Below, one piece after another: positions 52,763 to 62,556 of a DNA stretch of 64,000 nt. The translations under genes were made by a program, and so were the position numbers. The stretch lies in the NCBI GenBank assembly GCA_041391385.1, contig JAWKOD010000004.1, forward strand, positions 248,001-312,000, read 5' to 3'. The notes beneath the pieces were generated by a model, which searched no databases, was not told where the DNA came from, and saw only the letters and a list, made by a program, of their open reading frames with translations. How positions within the stretch are numbered: the stretch's first letter is position 1; each line of letters starts with the position of its first letter. This stretch comes from CANIGN01 sp041391385. Its GTDB lineage: Bacteria; Bdellovibrionota; UBA2428.

Positions 52763-55219
52763 ATGAAACTAAATGTCCCTAGAGGATTTTTGGTAGTGCT
52801 GCCTGGGAGGGCAAAGCTACTTTCATTCACGCTACTTGGTGCTCTTTTTGTGGCTTCGTGCCAGAAAAAGTCGCACGAAGTGCTTAATCCAGACGCTGTA
52901 TCAGGCCTGAAGGCCTATTCAGAAGACGTAGGAGCAGGGACTCTTGAGTTGTATCAATTTCAAGAATCACTTTCGAATCTTCAGACATCTGATGGGACTT
53001 CATCTGAGCATTGTTTAAGAACGCTTAGAGACAATGTGAGTTCACGAAACAAGTTCTTGAACTGTCTTTCTTTAAGGGGCCTTTCTGGACTCAATCAAGA
53101 TTTTCTTGAGCATCTTGTTGGTGTTCGTCTCGAGCGAATTCATCTCGTACACGACTTTGAGGCGGCTAGAACGCTCAAGCTTTTGAATTGGATTTTTGAT
53201 ATTAGTTTAGAGCAATACTCTCTATCTAATCCTAAAAGCAACTGGTTAGAGAAGGATGCTTTAGGTGTTTGGCGTTTTACAAATAAAGAACAAAAAACTC
53301 ACGATGATTTTGATTTCAAAGAAGGCGATGTTCACGTCAGCATTAGTACTAACGAGCTTTCGACTCTAATTCCACACTACAGTTATAAGCAAAGAAGACT
53401 GACTCATTCGATGATCTATAGAGGAGCACGAGGGCATAGAAAACCCCACTTTATAGAATCAGAGTTTGAAGAAGGTGTACGTTATAAATATCGAGACGTT
53501 TTTCGTAATAATGACAACTACTATGAGGCGTTGGTTCTTCGCTATGTAGACCCCGCTCTTTCAGAAAATGATTTAACGGAACTTCGAAGAAATGCGGCAG
53601 ACTATGCGGCTAGCCAATTGGGAGTTAAATATGGTTTTGCTCAGGATCCAAATGATGGCTACGCATGTCACCTGTTAACGGGCTTAAGCTACGTCAATGC
53701 GGCTTTGAATTTTGGTTTGAGCAAGCAGAGACAAAAGAAATTTGCATTTGATGATTTGAAATCTGTTTTAACAGAGGGACTCTCTCCTATGAGAGAAGGC
53801 TTGTCTCGCAAGTATGCGCTTAAGTTTGGAATGGCCGATACGATCAAGGAGTTTCCTACAGCAGGGGACTTTTTAACGTCGCATCGTTTTGAGCCTGTCG
53901 CGATTTTTGTAAGACCAGAAAACGCCAAAAAGTTTTCAGATCTTTATTCTGTGGCTGAGGCTTTTGTGGATGCGCTTGATCGCGGCGCGACTGTGCAAAT
54001 GACAGATGAGCAGATGGAGAAGGTAGAGCCCCTTTTGCGTGATCGTAATAAATTAAGCGAGTTGATTGGGATGGCTCGAAAGCTTAAGAGGCACACTTTG
54101 TTTAGAGAGAGTATGCAAAAAGCAAATGTGTCTGTTGAACGTGTTCAGGATATGACCGTTCAGGAGCTGAAAGATGTTTTAGATCGATTGGATGCTGAGA
54201 GAAAAGTTCTCATAAAGGCAGCCCGAGACGAAATCGGATTGAACCTTATGCCGAATGCTTTTGGAAAAGCTGTGGATTTGGAGACGAAGGAATTAACAAA
54301 CAAAACCGAAAAGTTTTCTTTGGGTGATTTTCTTTTGAGGATTCAGAGAGTACGCGAAGAAAAAGTTAAAGAGTTTAACTCTTATGTGCACTCCGTTAAA
54401 ATAGCTGATGCTGAAGATAAAGATTTGGTAGAAAAATTAAAGGATTTGCAAGACTATTTAGATGTGGTTGTTGCAAATATGGCAACGAGGCGTTTTGCTG
54501 TTGCAAAAGTGACGGACGAAGAGTTTGAGGGAATGCGTTCTCGAACTGTAAAAGTGGACTTTAGAAGAATCGACACAAAGTCCGATCACAAAATAATTGA
54601 TAAACTTATTAACCGAGTTATTGTTGGTTTTGACGAGAAGGATTTTGATCAGCTTCAGCTCTTTATTGATAATTTAGATTTTGAAGACTTTAAGGATATC
54701 TTCAACTTTGATGCTGCTCCCACATATACCACTCCGTATTTGCCTAGCAGGCCAGCAATGGATCCTAATTGGAGTCCTACGACTTATTCAAATAAATCCT
54801 ATTTTATGGGTCAGCTTCCTGTTTTTGGTGACGCTATGAAGAATATTCAAAAAGCGCTTGATGAGAAAAGCTTGTCCGATGTTGAGCTTAAAGAGCTTGA
54901 GGGCTACTTAAGGGTTTATGCTCGCTTTTTAATGTCGGTTCCTTCTTTGAAGAAAAAGCTCTCTGAGTATGACAACCGGCAGGATGAACTGCAGGATGTC
55001 ATTAAGAACTCTCCCTATATTGCAAGTGAGCTCTCTAACGAGACTTTGATTGAGTTTGGCTTGTACAAAAAAATTGCCTCTGGAGTCTCTGAGGGCCTTG
55101 ATACGGTTCGTGAAAAGAGTGGAGAAGAGCAGTTATGGCAGATGCCCCCTTGGATTCAGCGTTCGTGGATAGAATTCCTCTTTGACACAAAGGTTTCTGT
55201 GCTGCGCTATGTCCCTTAA
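52763..55219 (+). CDS. Large lipoprotein with candidate YiiX-like papain-fold domain
   Basis: An 818-residue lipoprotein from ATG 52763; lipobox VASC (Cys33). Residues ~185-310 match the YiiX/YebB permuted papain layout in order: EGDVHVS (Gly188), LTHSMIYRG (His215), FIESEFEEGV, YAASQLGVKYGF and then Cys302 in YACHLLTGLS. That gives a His-Cys pair in the permuted arrangement. The remainder is helical, with coiled-coil-like stretches (~450-600) and a DFEDFKDIFNF motif. Such folds are NlpC/P60-related hydrolases acting on acyl, lipid or murein bonds; substrate unknown. It is divergent from astB, with 290 bp between, and dnaE follows 62 bp downstream. Confidence 0.5.
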   Translation: MKLNVPRGFLVVLPGRAKLLSFTLLGALFVASCQKKSHEVLNPDAVSGLKAYSEDVGAGTLELYQFQESLSNLQTSDGTSSEHCLRTLRDNVSSRNKFLNCLSLRGLSGLNQDFLEHLVGVRLERIHLVHDFEAARTLKLLNWIFDISLEQYSLSNPKSNWLEKDALGVWRFTNKEQKTHDDFDFKEGDVHVSISTNELSTLIPHYSYKQRRLTHSMIYRGARGHRKPHFIESEFEEGVRYKYRDVFRNNDNYYEALVLRYVDPALSENDLTELRRNAADYAASQLGVKYGFAQDPNDGYACHLLTGLSYVNAALNFGLSKQRQKKFAFDDLKSVLTEGLSPMREGLSRKYALKFGMADTIKEFPTAGDFLTSHRFEPVAIFVRPENAKKFSDLYSVAEAFVDALDRGATVQMTDEQMEKVEPLLRDRNKLSELIGMARKLKRHTLFRESMQKANVSVERVQDMTVQELKDVLDRLDAERKVLIKAARDEIGLNLMPNAFGKAVDLETKELTNKTEKFSLGDFLLRIQRVREEKVKEFNSYVHSVKIADAEDKDLVEKLKDLQDYLDVVVANMATRRFAVAKVTDEEFEGMRSRTVKVDFRRIDTKSDHKIIDKLINRVIVGFDEKDFDQLQLFIDNLDFEDFKDIFNFDAAPTYTTPYLPSRPAMDPNWSPTTYSNKSYFMGQLPVFGDAMKNIQKALDEKSLSDVELKELEGYLRVYARFLMSVPSLKKKLSEYDNRQDELQDVIKNSPYIASELSNETLIEFGLYKKIASGVSEGLDTVREKSGEEQLWQMPPWIQRSWIEFLFDTKVSVLRYVP

Positions 55220-55281
55220 AACTCCCCTTAAATTGTAGACTAGCCCTTGCCTGAGTACCCACAACTTCTAGCATCTAGAAC

Positions 55282-58200
55282 GTGAGTTTTGTTCATCTCC
55301 ACGTGCATTCTGAGTTCTCTTTGGGACGCAGTCTTGTGCGTATGAATGACTTCGTCAAAGTGACTTCTGAGATGGGAATGCCCGCAGCAGCACTTACGGA
55401 TTGGGGGAACCTCTACGGAGCTCTTTACTTTTTAAAAGCAGCTAAGAAATCAGGGATTAAACCTATCTTTGGCGTAGAGCTCGGTGTTCGTAGAAGAGAT
55501 AATTTACTGAGGCACGTGGTCCTACTGGCTCAGGACAATAAAGGTTATAAAAATTTAGAAAAATTAGTCACGCGGGCTCACGTAGAATTTGGTTTTGCGG
55601 ACGGAGAGCTTAAGCCTCAAGTTCCTTTTGATATTTTAAAAGAGAGTTGTGAGGGAATGCTTTGCTTGACGGCTGGAATGAAGGGAATCGTGAATTCTTT
55701 TTTACTCCAAGACCAAGAAGGTGAAGCGAAAGCAACTCTCGGGGAGTTAAAGGAAATATTTCAAGATAGGCTTTACGTTGAGCTTCAAGAAACAGGACTT
55801 TCTCAGTTTGATGAAGCTAATGAATGGCTTATTGCAGAGGCCCGCAAGCAAAGCCTGCCATTAGTGGCCACGGCTGATTGCCACTACGTAAAGGCAGAGG
55901 ATTCTTTTGCTCAAGAGATCTGGATGATGGTGGGACGAGGCTTAACTCTCAACCAAAATCCACGTACTGCTTTGGCGAGTAGCGAGTTTTACTTGAAAAG
56001 CCCTGAGGAAATGAGCCTCGCTTTTGCATCAGTGCCTGAGGCTATTAGCAATACACTGGATGTTGCGGATCGTTGTAATGTGAATTTTTCCTTTAAGGAC
56101 GAAAGCGGAAAACGCGTTTATTTTCTTCCCAGTTTTGAGTCACAGGGTAAAACTCAAGAAGAGTTTTTCGCGGAAGAATCACGTCAGGGATTAGAGCGTC
56201 GTTTTGAAAGTTTAAAAATTACAGATCCCGAAAAACAAAAGATCTATAAAGATCGCGTTGAATACGAAATTGATGTGATCACAAAAATGGGTTTCGCAGG
56301 ATACTACTTGATCGTATCGGACTTTATTCGATGGGCGAAGAGCCAGGGAATACCCGTGGGGCCAGGCCGTGGATCGGGTGCGGGGTCTCTTGCGGCTTAT
56401 GCACTTGATATTGTAGACATTGATCCCATTGAAAACAGGCTTCTTTTCGAACGCTTCTTAAATCCTGAACGAGTGTCGCTTCCTGACTTTGATATCGACT
56501 TTTGCCAACAGCGACGTTTTGAAGTGATTCAATATGTGTCTGAGAAGTATGGCAAGGAACAAGTTTGCCAGATTGTTACCTTTCTAAAAGAACAAGGTAA
56601 AGCGGCACTTAAAGATGTGGGACGAGTTATGGGTTTTTCTTTCGGAGAAACCAACCGACTTACAAAACTTGTCCCCGTTGTTCAGGGTAAACCCTTTACT
56701 ATCGATGAAACTTTAAAAGAAGTTACTGAGTTTAGAGATCTTATTGATTCTGATCCTCGTAACAAGCAACTCGTAAATTTAGCTCGTAAAATAGAAGGGG
56801 GACTTCGTCAGCCTGGTGTTCATGCTGCTGGAGTTATTATCTCCAGTAAGCCTGTATCGGAGTTAGCTCCGATGTCTGTGGACCTCGATGGAAATTCTCT
56901 TATCCAATGGGACATGAAGATGTCTGAAGAAGCAGGACTTGTGAAGTTTGACTTCTTGGGCCTCGTGACTCTGGATCAGCTTGATCTAGCGTGTAAGTGG
57001 GTTACTCAAAGAGGCAAAGACAAAATTGCTTATGATCAAGTTCCTATTACTGATCCACGCGCGTATGAGTTAATTGCTCGTGGAGACACTTTGGGAATAT
57101 TTCAGCTGGAGAGTTCGGGCATGCAAAATCTTTGTGTGCGCATGAAGCCAGACCGTCTTGATGACGTCGCCGCTATTAACGGGCTCTTTCGTCCGGGCCC
57201 TCTTGAAAGTGGTATGGTCGACGACTTTATTGCGCGTAAGCATGGTAAGGCCAATGTCGACGTGATGTTTCCTGAAATGAGAGAAGTCCTCTCAGATACC
57301 TATGGAGTAATCGTTTACCAGGAGCAGGTAATGGAGTTGGCACGGGTTATCTCGGGCTACACTCTTGGAGGTGCTGATTTACTTCGTCGAGCGATGGGTA
57401 AGAAGATCGCCGAAGAAATGGAAGCTCAGCGAAGTATTTTTGTGACGGGAGCCGAAAAACTTGGGCGTGATCCCCGCAAGGCTTCTGAACTTTTTGATTT
57501 GATCGCAAAATTTGCAGGTTATGGTTTTAACAAGAGTCATGCGTCTGCTTATGCAAAAATTTCTGTTCAAACCGCTCACATGAAAGCGGTTTATCCCGTT
57601 GAGTTCTTTACAGCACTCCTCACAATTGAAAAAGAAAACACCGATAAGCTTTCTCGTTATATTCAGGATGCTAAAAAGCGTGGACTTGCTATTCTTCCCC
57701 CTGACGTAAATGCAAGCGTTAGTGACTTTGCATGCATCGACGATACAACTATTCGTTTTGGTCTTTCGGCAATTCGCAATGTGGGAGAAGCGGCCACGGA
57801 AGTTATTTTAGAAGCGCGTAAAAAAGAAGGTGACTTTAAAGATCTCTGGGATTTTCTATCTCGAGTGGATACGCGAAAAATTAATAAGCGCGTTGTGGAA
57901 AGTCTTATTCAAGCCGGTGCTTTTGATTCTATTGCAGAAAATGGACAGAGTGTTCGCAATTTGCGTGGGCTCTATTTGGCAAACGTTGAATCTGCGCTTA
58001 AGTGGGCAGCGAGTAAAAATGAAGATCAAAGCGCTGGGCAGTTTTCACTTTTTGGTGAAGGCGGTGGAAGTGAATTACCGAGGCCTCCTCAACAGCCCTC
58101 GCTAGAGATTGATGAAAAGCAAAGTCTTCAATGGGAGAAAGAGCTTCTAGGAGTTTATTTGTCGGGACACCCGTTGGACAAATTTGCGACAAAGCTTGAG

Positions 58201-58809
58201 CGACATCGAATGATTCCTCTTCATGCACTTGTGGACATTCCTCCTAAGACAAAGGTTTTAGTGGCAGGTGTTGTAAGTGAGTTTAGAGAGTTAAGAATCA
58301 AAAGAGGTCGAAGGGCAGGGGAGTTTATGGCAGCCTTTAAGCTTGAAGATGCTTCAAGCCATGTAGAAGTCGTTAGCTTTCCGGATCATTTTAAAGAATA
58401 TGCAGAACTCTTTAAATCCAATCAGCCTATTTTGATGCGAGCTGAATTAGATTTTGAGGAAGATAAGCCACGGCTTCTATGTGGAGAAGTGAGCATTCAG
58501 GGTGAGCCAGCTGTTCAAGGATTAGAAGATCTTAAAGACGAATGGCCTAAAAAGATAGAACTCGAGTTGAGCTTAGATAAGGCCGCTCATCTCATAGGGC
58601 ACGATATGCTTTTTTCTGAGATTGCGAATGTCTTGTCTAAGCATCGAGGCCCTATTCCTGTAGAGCTAGTGTTGCTTAAGGGCGGGCGTTTTCAAACACG
58701 TATGAGTGTTGGCAAGGACTATCATGTTCAGCCCTCAACACAGCTTCTTGCAGAATTAGAGAACATTGTGGCTGTGCCAGAGTTTATTAAAGTTAAAAAA
58801 GAATACTGA
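55282..58809 (+). CDS. dnaE: DNA polymerase III alpha subunit DnaE
   Basis: A 1175-residue replicative polymerase. Start GTG 55282. The N-terminal PHP domain begins HLHVHSEFSLGRS. The polymerase palm has PDFDIDF (two catalytic Asp), the fingers RQPGVHAAGV block and KFDFLGLVTLDQL (third Asp). Finger/thumb blocks such as FQLESSGMQNL, NGLFRPGPLESGM and GYGFNKSHASAYAKIS follow, then the C-terminal OB domain (KVLVAGVVSEFRELRIKRGR). It is intact and of normal length for DnaE1. It elongates DNA within the Pol III holoenzyme. Confidence 0.95.
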   Translation: MSFVHLHVHSEFSLGRSLVRMNDFVKVTSEMGMPAAALTDWGNLYGALYFLKAAKKSGIKPIFGVELGVRRRDNLLRHVVLLAQDNKGYKNLEKLVTRAHVEFGFADGELKPQVPFDILKESCEGMLCLTAGMKGIVNSFLLQDQEGEAKATLGELKEIFQDRLYVELQETGLSQFDEANEWLIAEARKQSLPLVATADCHYVKAEDSFAQEIWMMVGRGLTLNQNPRTALASSEFYLKSPEEMSLAFASVPEAISNTLDVADRCNVNFSFKDESGKRVYFLPSFESQGKTQEEFFAEESRQGLERRFESLKITDPEKQKIYKDRVEYEIDVITKMGFAGYYLIVSDFIRWAKSQGIPVGPGRGSGAGSLAAYALDIVDIDPIENRLLFERFLNPERVSLPDFDIDFCQQRRFEVIQYVSEKYGKEQVCQIVTFLKEQGKAALKDVGRVMGFSFGETNRLTKLVPVVQGKPFTIDETLKEVTEFRDLIDSDPRNKQLVNLARKIEGGLRQPGVHAAGVIISSKPVSELAPMSVDLDGNSLIQWDMKMSEEAGLVKFDFLGLVTLDQLDLACKWVTQRGKDKIAYDQVPITDPRAYELIARGDTLGIFQLESSGMQNLCVRMKPDRLDDVAAINGLFRPGPLESGMVDDFIARKHGKANVDVMFPEMREVLSDTYGVIVYQEQVMELARVISGYTLGGADLLRRAMGKKIAEEMEAQRSIFVTGAEKLGRDPRKASELFDLIAKFAGYGFNKSHASAYAKISVQTAHMKAVYPVEFFTALLTIEKENTDKLSRYIQDAKKRGLAILPPDVNASVSDFACIDDTTIRFGLSAIRNVGEAATEVILEARKKEGDFKDLWDFLSRVDTRKINKRVVESLIQAGAFDSIAENGQSVRNLRGLYLANVESALKWAASKNEDQSAGQFSLFGEGGGSELPRPPQQPSLEIDEKQSLQWEKELLGVYLSGHPLDKFATKLERHRMIPLHALVDIPPKTKVLVAGVVSEFRELRIKRGRRAGEFMAAFKLEDASSHVEVVSFPDHFKEYAELFKSNQPILMRAELDFEEDKPRLLCGEVSIQGEPAVQGLEDLKDEWPKKIELELSLDKAAHLIGHDMLFSEIANVLSKHRGPIPVELVLLKGGRFQTRMSVGKDYHVQPSTQLLAELENIVAVPEFIKVKKEY

Positions 58810-58848
58810 GCTACCTGTAAGGACTTTTAAGTGCTCAAGGGCGCCGTA

Positions 58849-59172
58849 ATGGGATACATTGTGCCCATGAAACAGTGCGTTATTCGTTTTTTCCACCTTC
58901 TATCAGTATTGGGTTTTGTGTTCTTGGTGGCCTCTCCCCAAGGAGCGAGAGCCCAAAGTTTTTCAGCATACATGAATCTTGAGGTCTCTCAGGAGAGCCC
59001 TTCAGATGAACTTGATGACGAGCTAATGGCAAATACATACAGGTCACCACCTGTAGGTGTTTGTGTGAGTCAAAAAGTTTGTGAGGGCTATTACTGTGGT
59101 TTAAGTGAGCCCTGTATTTTTACTCCTAGTTCGGAGTGTTCAGATGAGCTCGGCTATTGTGGTTTCCAATAG
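58849..59172 (+). CDS. Small Cys-rich exported protein
   Basis: A 107-residue protein from ATG 58849; ATG 58867 (MKQCVIRFF) is an alternative start with a better-shaped signal peptide. Cleavage is likely at ARAQ. The mature part has six cysteines in its last ~38 residues (VCVSQ, VCEGYYC, EPCIF, ECSDELGYC). The closing C-x4-G-Y-C spacing is the same as in each repeat of the Cys-rich protein at 63167. Function unknown; probably a disulphide-stabilised periplasmic or secreted protein. It lies 39 bp after dnaE on the same strand. Confidence 0.5.
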   Translation: MGYIVPMKQCVIRFFHLLSVLGFVFLVASPQGARAQSFSAYMNLEVSQESPSDELDDELMANTYRSPPVGVCVSQKVCEGYYCGLSEPCIFTPSSECSDELGYCGFQ

Positions 59173-59248
59173 TTAAAACAAAAAGCTCTGAAATTTTTGA
59201 CATAAGTAAGATCTATTTTTTTCTATGTTCTGCCGATTACAATGAATC

Positions 59249-59653
59249 ATGATTAAAAAACTCCTATTCTTTGTGGTCGTTCTTCCTATATCAGCTTACG
59301 TGTTTGTTGAGGAAGGTGAGGATATGGCAAACGATGGAGGTTGGTATGCTCCCTATATGCAAAAGGCTCGGGTCTTTTCAAATCGGCATTTAAGCTGGGC
59401 TCAAGGGCCCTATGCAGAAGTAAAAGGCATGCTTGCTTCGGCAAAAGAAGAGCTTAAAGCAGGTGATATCTTTACCAATGCGGAACAAGCCGTTATTGAG
59501 CGCAATACCGCAGCAGCCAACAGAGCTAAGGACCTTCAGGAGAAAACGGGCCTAAAAGGAACCTCTATGAATATGGATCAAGTCGTTGAGAGCGGCGATC
59601 TCCATTACGAAGTAAAAGATTTTAACGATATTCACGAAGAGATAAAACAATAA
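59249..59653 (+). CDS. Exported protein of unknown function
   Basis: A 134-residue protein with signal peptide (MIKKLLFFVVVLPISAY). The rest is charged and helical (YAEVKGMLASAKEELKAG, NTAAANRAKDLQEKTG), perhaps a short coiled coil. A TTGACA (59197-59202) lies ~50 bp upstream, but no well-spaced -10 was found. No family recognised. It converges on the phage-holin-like gene with ten bases between the stops. Confidence 0.55.
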   Translation: MIKKLLFFVVVLPISAYVFVEEGEDMANDGGWYAPYMQKARVFSNRHLSWAQGPYAEVKGMLASAKEELKAGDIFTNAEQAVIERNTAAANRAKDLQEKTGLKGTSMNMDQVVESGDLHYEVKDFNDIHEEIKQ

Positions 59654-59662
59654 GGTTTATCT

Positions 59663-60007
59663 TTAGCCGAGTCCCACAAACCATTTAAAGAGAGTTCCAA
59701 ATACGGTGAGAACTATTGAGCCAAGAATGGCTGCTGTCCAACTTGTGACTTCAAAGCCAGGAACAAAAGCCGCGCATATTTTAATTACAATTCCATTCAC
59801 AACAAAAAGAAAAAGTCCCAAAGTAACTAAGGTAATGGGAAGGGTTAAGAAAGCGAGCACAGGCCAGAGAAGTGCGTTTCCAATTCCGACTACAACGGCC
59901 GCAATAAGCGCAGCAAAAAAGCCATTGACCTTAAAGCCAGGAACAAAATAAGCAGTCGCCAAAAAAGCTAATCCAGAAACGATCCAGTGGAGTAATGCAA
60001 TTCTCAT
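59663..60007 (-). CDS. Phage-holin-family (Phage_holin_4_2-like) small membrane protein
   Basis: A 114-residue protein with four membrane helices from ATG 60007; the longer frame to 60043 needs a TTG start. The two matching halves (SGLAFLATAYFVPGFKVNGFF and IVIKICAAFVPGFEVTSWTAA), each with VPGF-V near a helix end, are typical of the chromosomal holin-like family whose biological role is unresolved. It is not evidence of a prophage: no other phage gene is nearby. Confidence 0.8.
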   Translation of the reverse strand: MRIALLHWIVSGLAFLATAYFVPGFKVNGFFAALIAAVVVGIGNALLWPVLAFLTLPITLVTLGLFLFVVNGIVIKICAAFVPGFEVTSWTAAILGSIVLTVFGTLFKWFVGLG

Positions 60008-60031
60008 AACTGCGAAATTAAATGGAAGTAT

Positions 60032-60065
60032 GATAGCTGGCAACAGGGAGATGCCACCAGCTATC
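60032..60065 (-). terminator. Possible hairpin terminator below the lipase-like gene
   Basis: GATAGCTGG (60032-60040) pairs with CCAGCTATC (60057-60065), nine perfect base pairs around a 16-nt loop. It lies 24 bp past the stop of the 775-codon minus-strand gene. The flank is not a strong T-run on either strand, so it may instead be another type of hairpin. Confidence 0.4.
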
Positions 60066-60088
60066 GAATTTTAAACTCCGCGATATAT

Positions 60089-62416
60089 CTATTCTAAACC
60101 GAGGACTTGAAGCCATGTTTTAGGGAGTCCACCTGCTGGAGAGATCTCAGGGAAACTCGTCCGAGGTGAGCCAAACACAATACGCACGTTGTCCATGAGA
60201 GATGCTGCATTCGTTGTACTGCTTTTTGCACAGCCAAAGTAAACGGGATTGTTTCTAATTTTGTAGGCTTTGCATGTTTTTCCGATAGCAGCACCATTAG
60301 AAAGTGTGATGGCATCGCTAAAGTATCCCGTGAATGGATTGTAGGCTGGGAAAACTCCATCGAACAATTCAAACTGCTGCGAAGAAATGACCTCTTCTTT
60401 GCTCAAGCAGTTGCGTTCAGCATTGAATTCTCCAAGAGGAGCCTCGCTAAGTTTTTCACCATTTACCCAAATGCTCAATTTGCCAGGGTTCATCACGGTG
60501 CTTTGTTGTTTTCTCATAGAAGTACGGGGGGCTCTCATAAGGCCTGCTGCAAAGAAAATACCGTCACGATACTTTTGAATCATTCCCATTCTTTGGGGAT
60601 CGTTGGTAGGAAGATCGTTGAAAATGTCTGCAAGCGATTGAGTTGGAAGTTCCCATCCAAAAGAAAGATGGGCCCATTCCCCTTTTCGTACTTTAGAACT
60701 TAGAGTGGCTGCATCAACAAAAGCTTGATAGTTTCGCCCCTGGTAGCGTGTTTCAAAAACAAGCTCTCCATTTTTTACATAAGCTTGAGGCATGAGGTCT
60801 TCATTGGAGCCTTCACACGAAGCGTAACTAAAGAGTCCATGAAGTTGGTTGCTAGCTAAATCAAATTTAGGTTTCCAGGAAAACTCTACAGATCCTCTCA
60901 GATCTTCTTGGTCCATAGCATAAGCTTTGAGCGCATTGTCGGAGGCAACTTCGAGAGCAACAGCTTTTGTGCCAGAGTCTTCGACAACGCGTACTGCTTG
61001 AGTGGGTCTCATGGGCACTAGTCCATAGTGTGAGTTCATACTTTGGTGAACAGCATAGGTGCTGTCTGGATTACAGCTAGAATTTTTGCAGTCTTCAAAG
61101 TCAAAGTTTGCTCCCGATTCCCAGACAATTCCCCATTCTTTTAAGTTTTTAGCTTCTTTATTTTCGAGGAATTTTTCAACAGTGTTGACCCAAGTTTTAT
61201 TCCAAAAGTAGGGCCGATTGTAGTCGTGTCCATAGTGGTTGTATTCGAAAAGGAAAGATCCCCCAATGCCACGCTCGTAGGAGTCGTCGGCTACTGAGGT
61301 GGGGTCGTAGCGTTTGTTATTTACGACGAGTTTTCCATAATATTTGAGTTCACGTGGAACAAGGCTTCCATCTGGAAGTCTGCGGTTAAAAGTTGCATCT
61401 TGAATGCGAAGAAGGCCACCGTTTTCGTATTGATCTCGTTCGGCTTTGTTTTGTGGGCTGAGACCCGTGCTTTCATCAAAAGCATTATACGAATTTCTCA
61501 TAGCGGGAGTCCAACCAGGAGCTCCCATGGCAAGACCCCATTCGACTTGAGAGAGTTCCGATACGCGGCAAATCTTTTGTCCATTAGAGCAAGCTCCGCG
61601 CATCGCCCAGGGAAAACCTTCTTTCGTGTCGGAAGGATTATAGTCGAAGCTCATGATTTCAGTCACAACTTGAGCTCCTAGGGAGTAGCCGACAAAGTGA
61701 ATTTTATTGACCTCGGCACTTAAAAGTAAGTTCACAAGGTAGGCCGACATTTCTAAAGAATGAGTAAGCGATTCGTTGTAGGCAGTACCGTTAGACACAG
61801 CGTAAGGTTTCATTTGTTCAAGGATGGCTTTTGTAGGTGAGTCTTTAGTGCGGGCCTTTAAGTTTTGGAAAATGGGGTGACCGTCTTCGATGATGTACTC
61901 TTTTGCTTTTTCACGACACCACGTGTGTCCTGCGGATACGGCACTATCGCAGCTCCATCCGAGTGAAATCACAAGAGCGTTGGGGTCTCGGTGATTGATC
62001 CATTTTACAACTTCAGCTGCGTCGATATATTGTTCGTTCAATTGCACGTGCTGACCAAAACCTCCAACGTAAATATAAACGTTGGGGTGTGTTTTCATAT
62101 GCTCAGCAACTTTTTGTGGGCAGCTGGGGTCGAGCCAACCTGCTTTATTGTAGAGGTTGCCTACAAGTTTTCTGGCTTCTTCTTGCGAAGTTGGGTTTCG
62201 GTAATAGGTATCATAGAAGGCCTGAATGGCGGCTTCGTTACCAGCAACTTGTGAATTTCTTTCTCTGAGTGGAGCAAAGTTTGAGTAGTTGTTAACGTGT
62301 TCATCCCCATCAATGATAGCTGTGCAGGGTGCTTCTGCGTGAGCATGGGTCACAATGAAAAGTGTCAGGAGAGTTGAAAAAAGGAGACGTGTTTTTTTCC
62401 AATTATATTGCACCAT
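60089..62416 (-). CDS. Large secreted lipase-like protein with C-terminal LamG-like region
   Basis: A 775-residue exported protein (signal peptide ending AHA, residue 27). Residues ~85-310 look like an alpha/beta hydrolase: oxyanion region YVGGFGQH (~117), nucleophile elbow VGYSLGAQV (Ser245) and a candidate Asp and His in later loops. Residues ~480-760 are beta-rich with Trp/Gly patches (VEFSWKPKFD, AHLSFGW, LSIWVNGEKL), like a concanavalin/LamG-type fold. Several cysteines in pairs suggest disulphides. Possible substrates are lipids or esters; the C-terminal module would bind polysaccharide or a surface. No family is named with confidence. Confidence 0.55.
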   Translation of the reverse strand: MVQYNWKKTRLLFSTLLTLFIVTHAHAEAPCTAIIDGDEHVNNYSNFAPLRERNSQVAGNEAAIQAFYDTYYRNPTSQEEARKLVGNLYNKAGWLDPSCPQKVAEHMKTHPNVYIYVGGFGQHVQLNEQYIDAAEVVKWINHRDPNALVISLGWSCDSAVSAGHTWCREKAKEYIIEDGHPIFQNLKARTKDSPTKAILEQMKPYAVSNGTAYNESLTHSLEMSAYLVNLLLSAEVNKIHFVGYSLGAQVVTEIMSFDYNPSDTKEGFPWAMRGACSNGQKICRVSELSQVEWGLAMGAPGWTPAMRNSYNAFDESTGLSPQNKAERDQYENGGLLRIQDATFNRRLPDGSLVPRELKYYGKLVVNNKRYDPTSVADDSYERGIGGSFLFEYNHYGHDYNRPYFWNKTWVNTVEKFLENKEAKNLKEWGIVWESGANFDFEDCKNSSCNPDSTYAVHQSMNSHYGLVPMRPTQAVRVVEDSGTKAVALEVASDNALKAYAMDQEDLRGSVEFSWKPKFDLASNQLHGLFSYASCEGSNEDLMPQAYVKNGELVFETRYQGRNYQAFVDAATLSSKVRKGEWAHLSFGWELPTQSLADIFNDLPTNDPQRMGMIQKYRDGIFFAAGLMRAPRTSMRKQQSTVMNPGKLSIWVNGEKLSEAPLGEFNAERNCLSKEEVISSQQFELFDGVFPAYNPFTGYFSDAITLSNGAAIGKTCKAYKIRNNPVYFGCAKSSTTNAASLMDNVRIVFGSPRTSFPEISPAGGLPKTWLQVLGLE

Positions 62417-62556
62417 TGGCTCTGCTTAAGGGATGGGGCTCTTTCAATCAAGGCAAGTTAGGAGTTTTAAGGGACTGCTCTGTTTTAAGACTCCTCTGCT
62501 TATGACACTTTGTTCTCTGATGGTTAACTAGGTGTTTTGTTAGGTGTGTCTGTACG

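Noticed and set aside
59197..59202. TTGACA as a -35 element for the gene at 59249
   Set aside because: No -10-like hexamer is found at 16-18 bp; the nearest TATGTT-like sequence is 21 bp away.
59663..60007. Holin-like gene as evidence for a prophage
   Set aside because: The family is common on chromosomes with no phage, and no other phage-like gene is present within the window.
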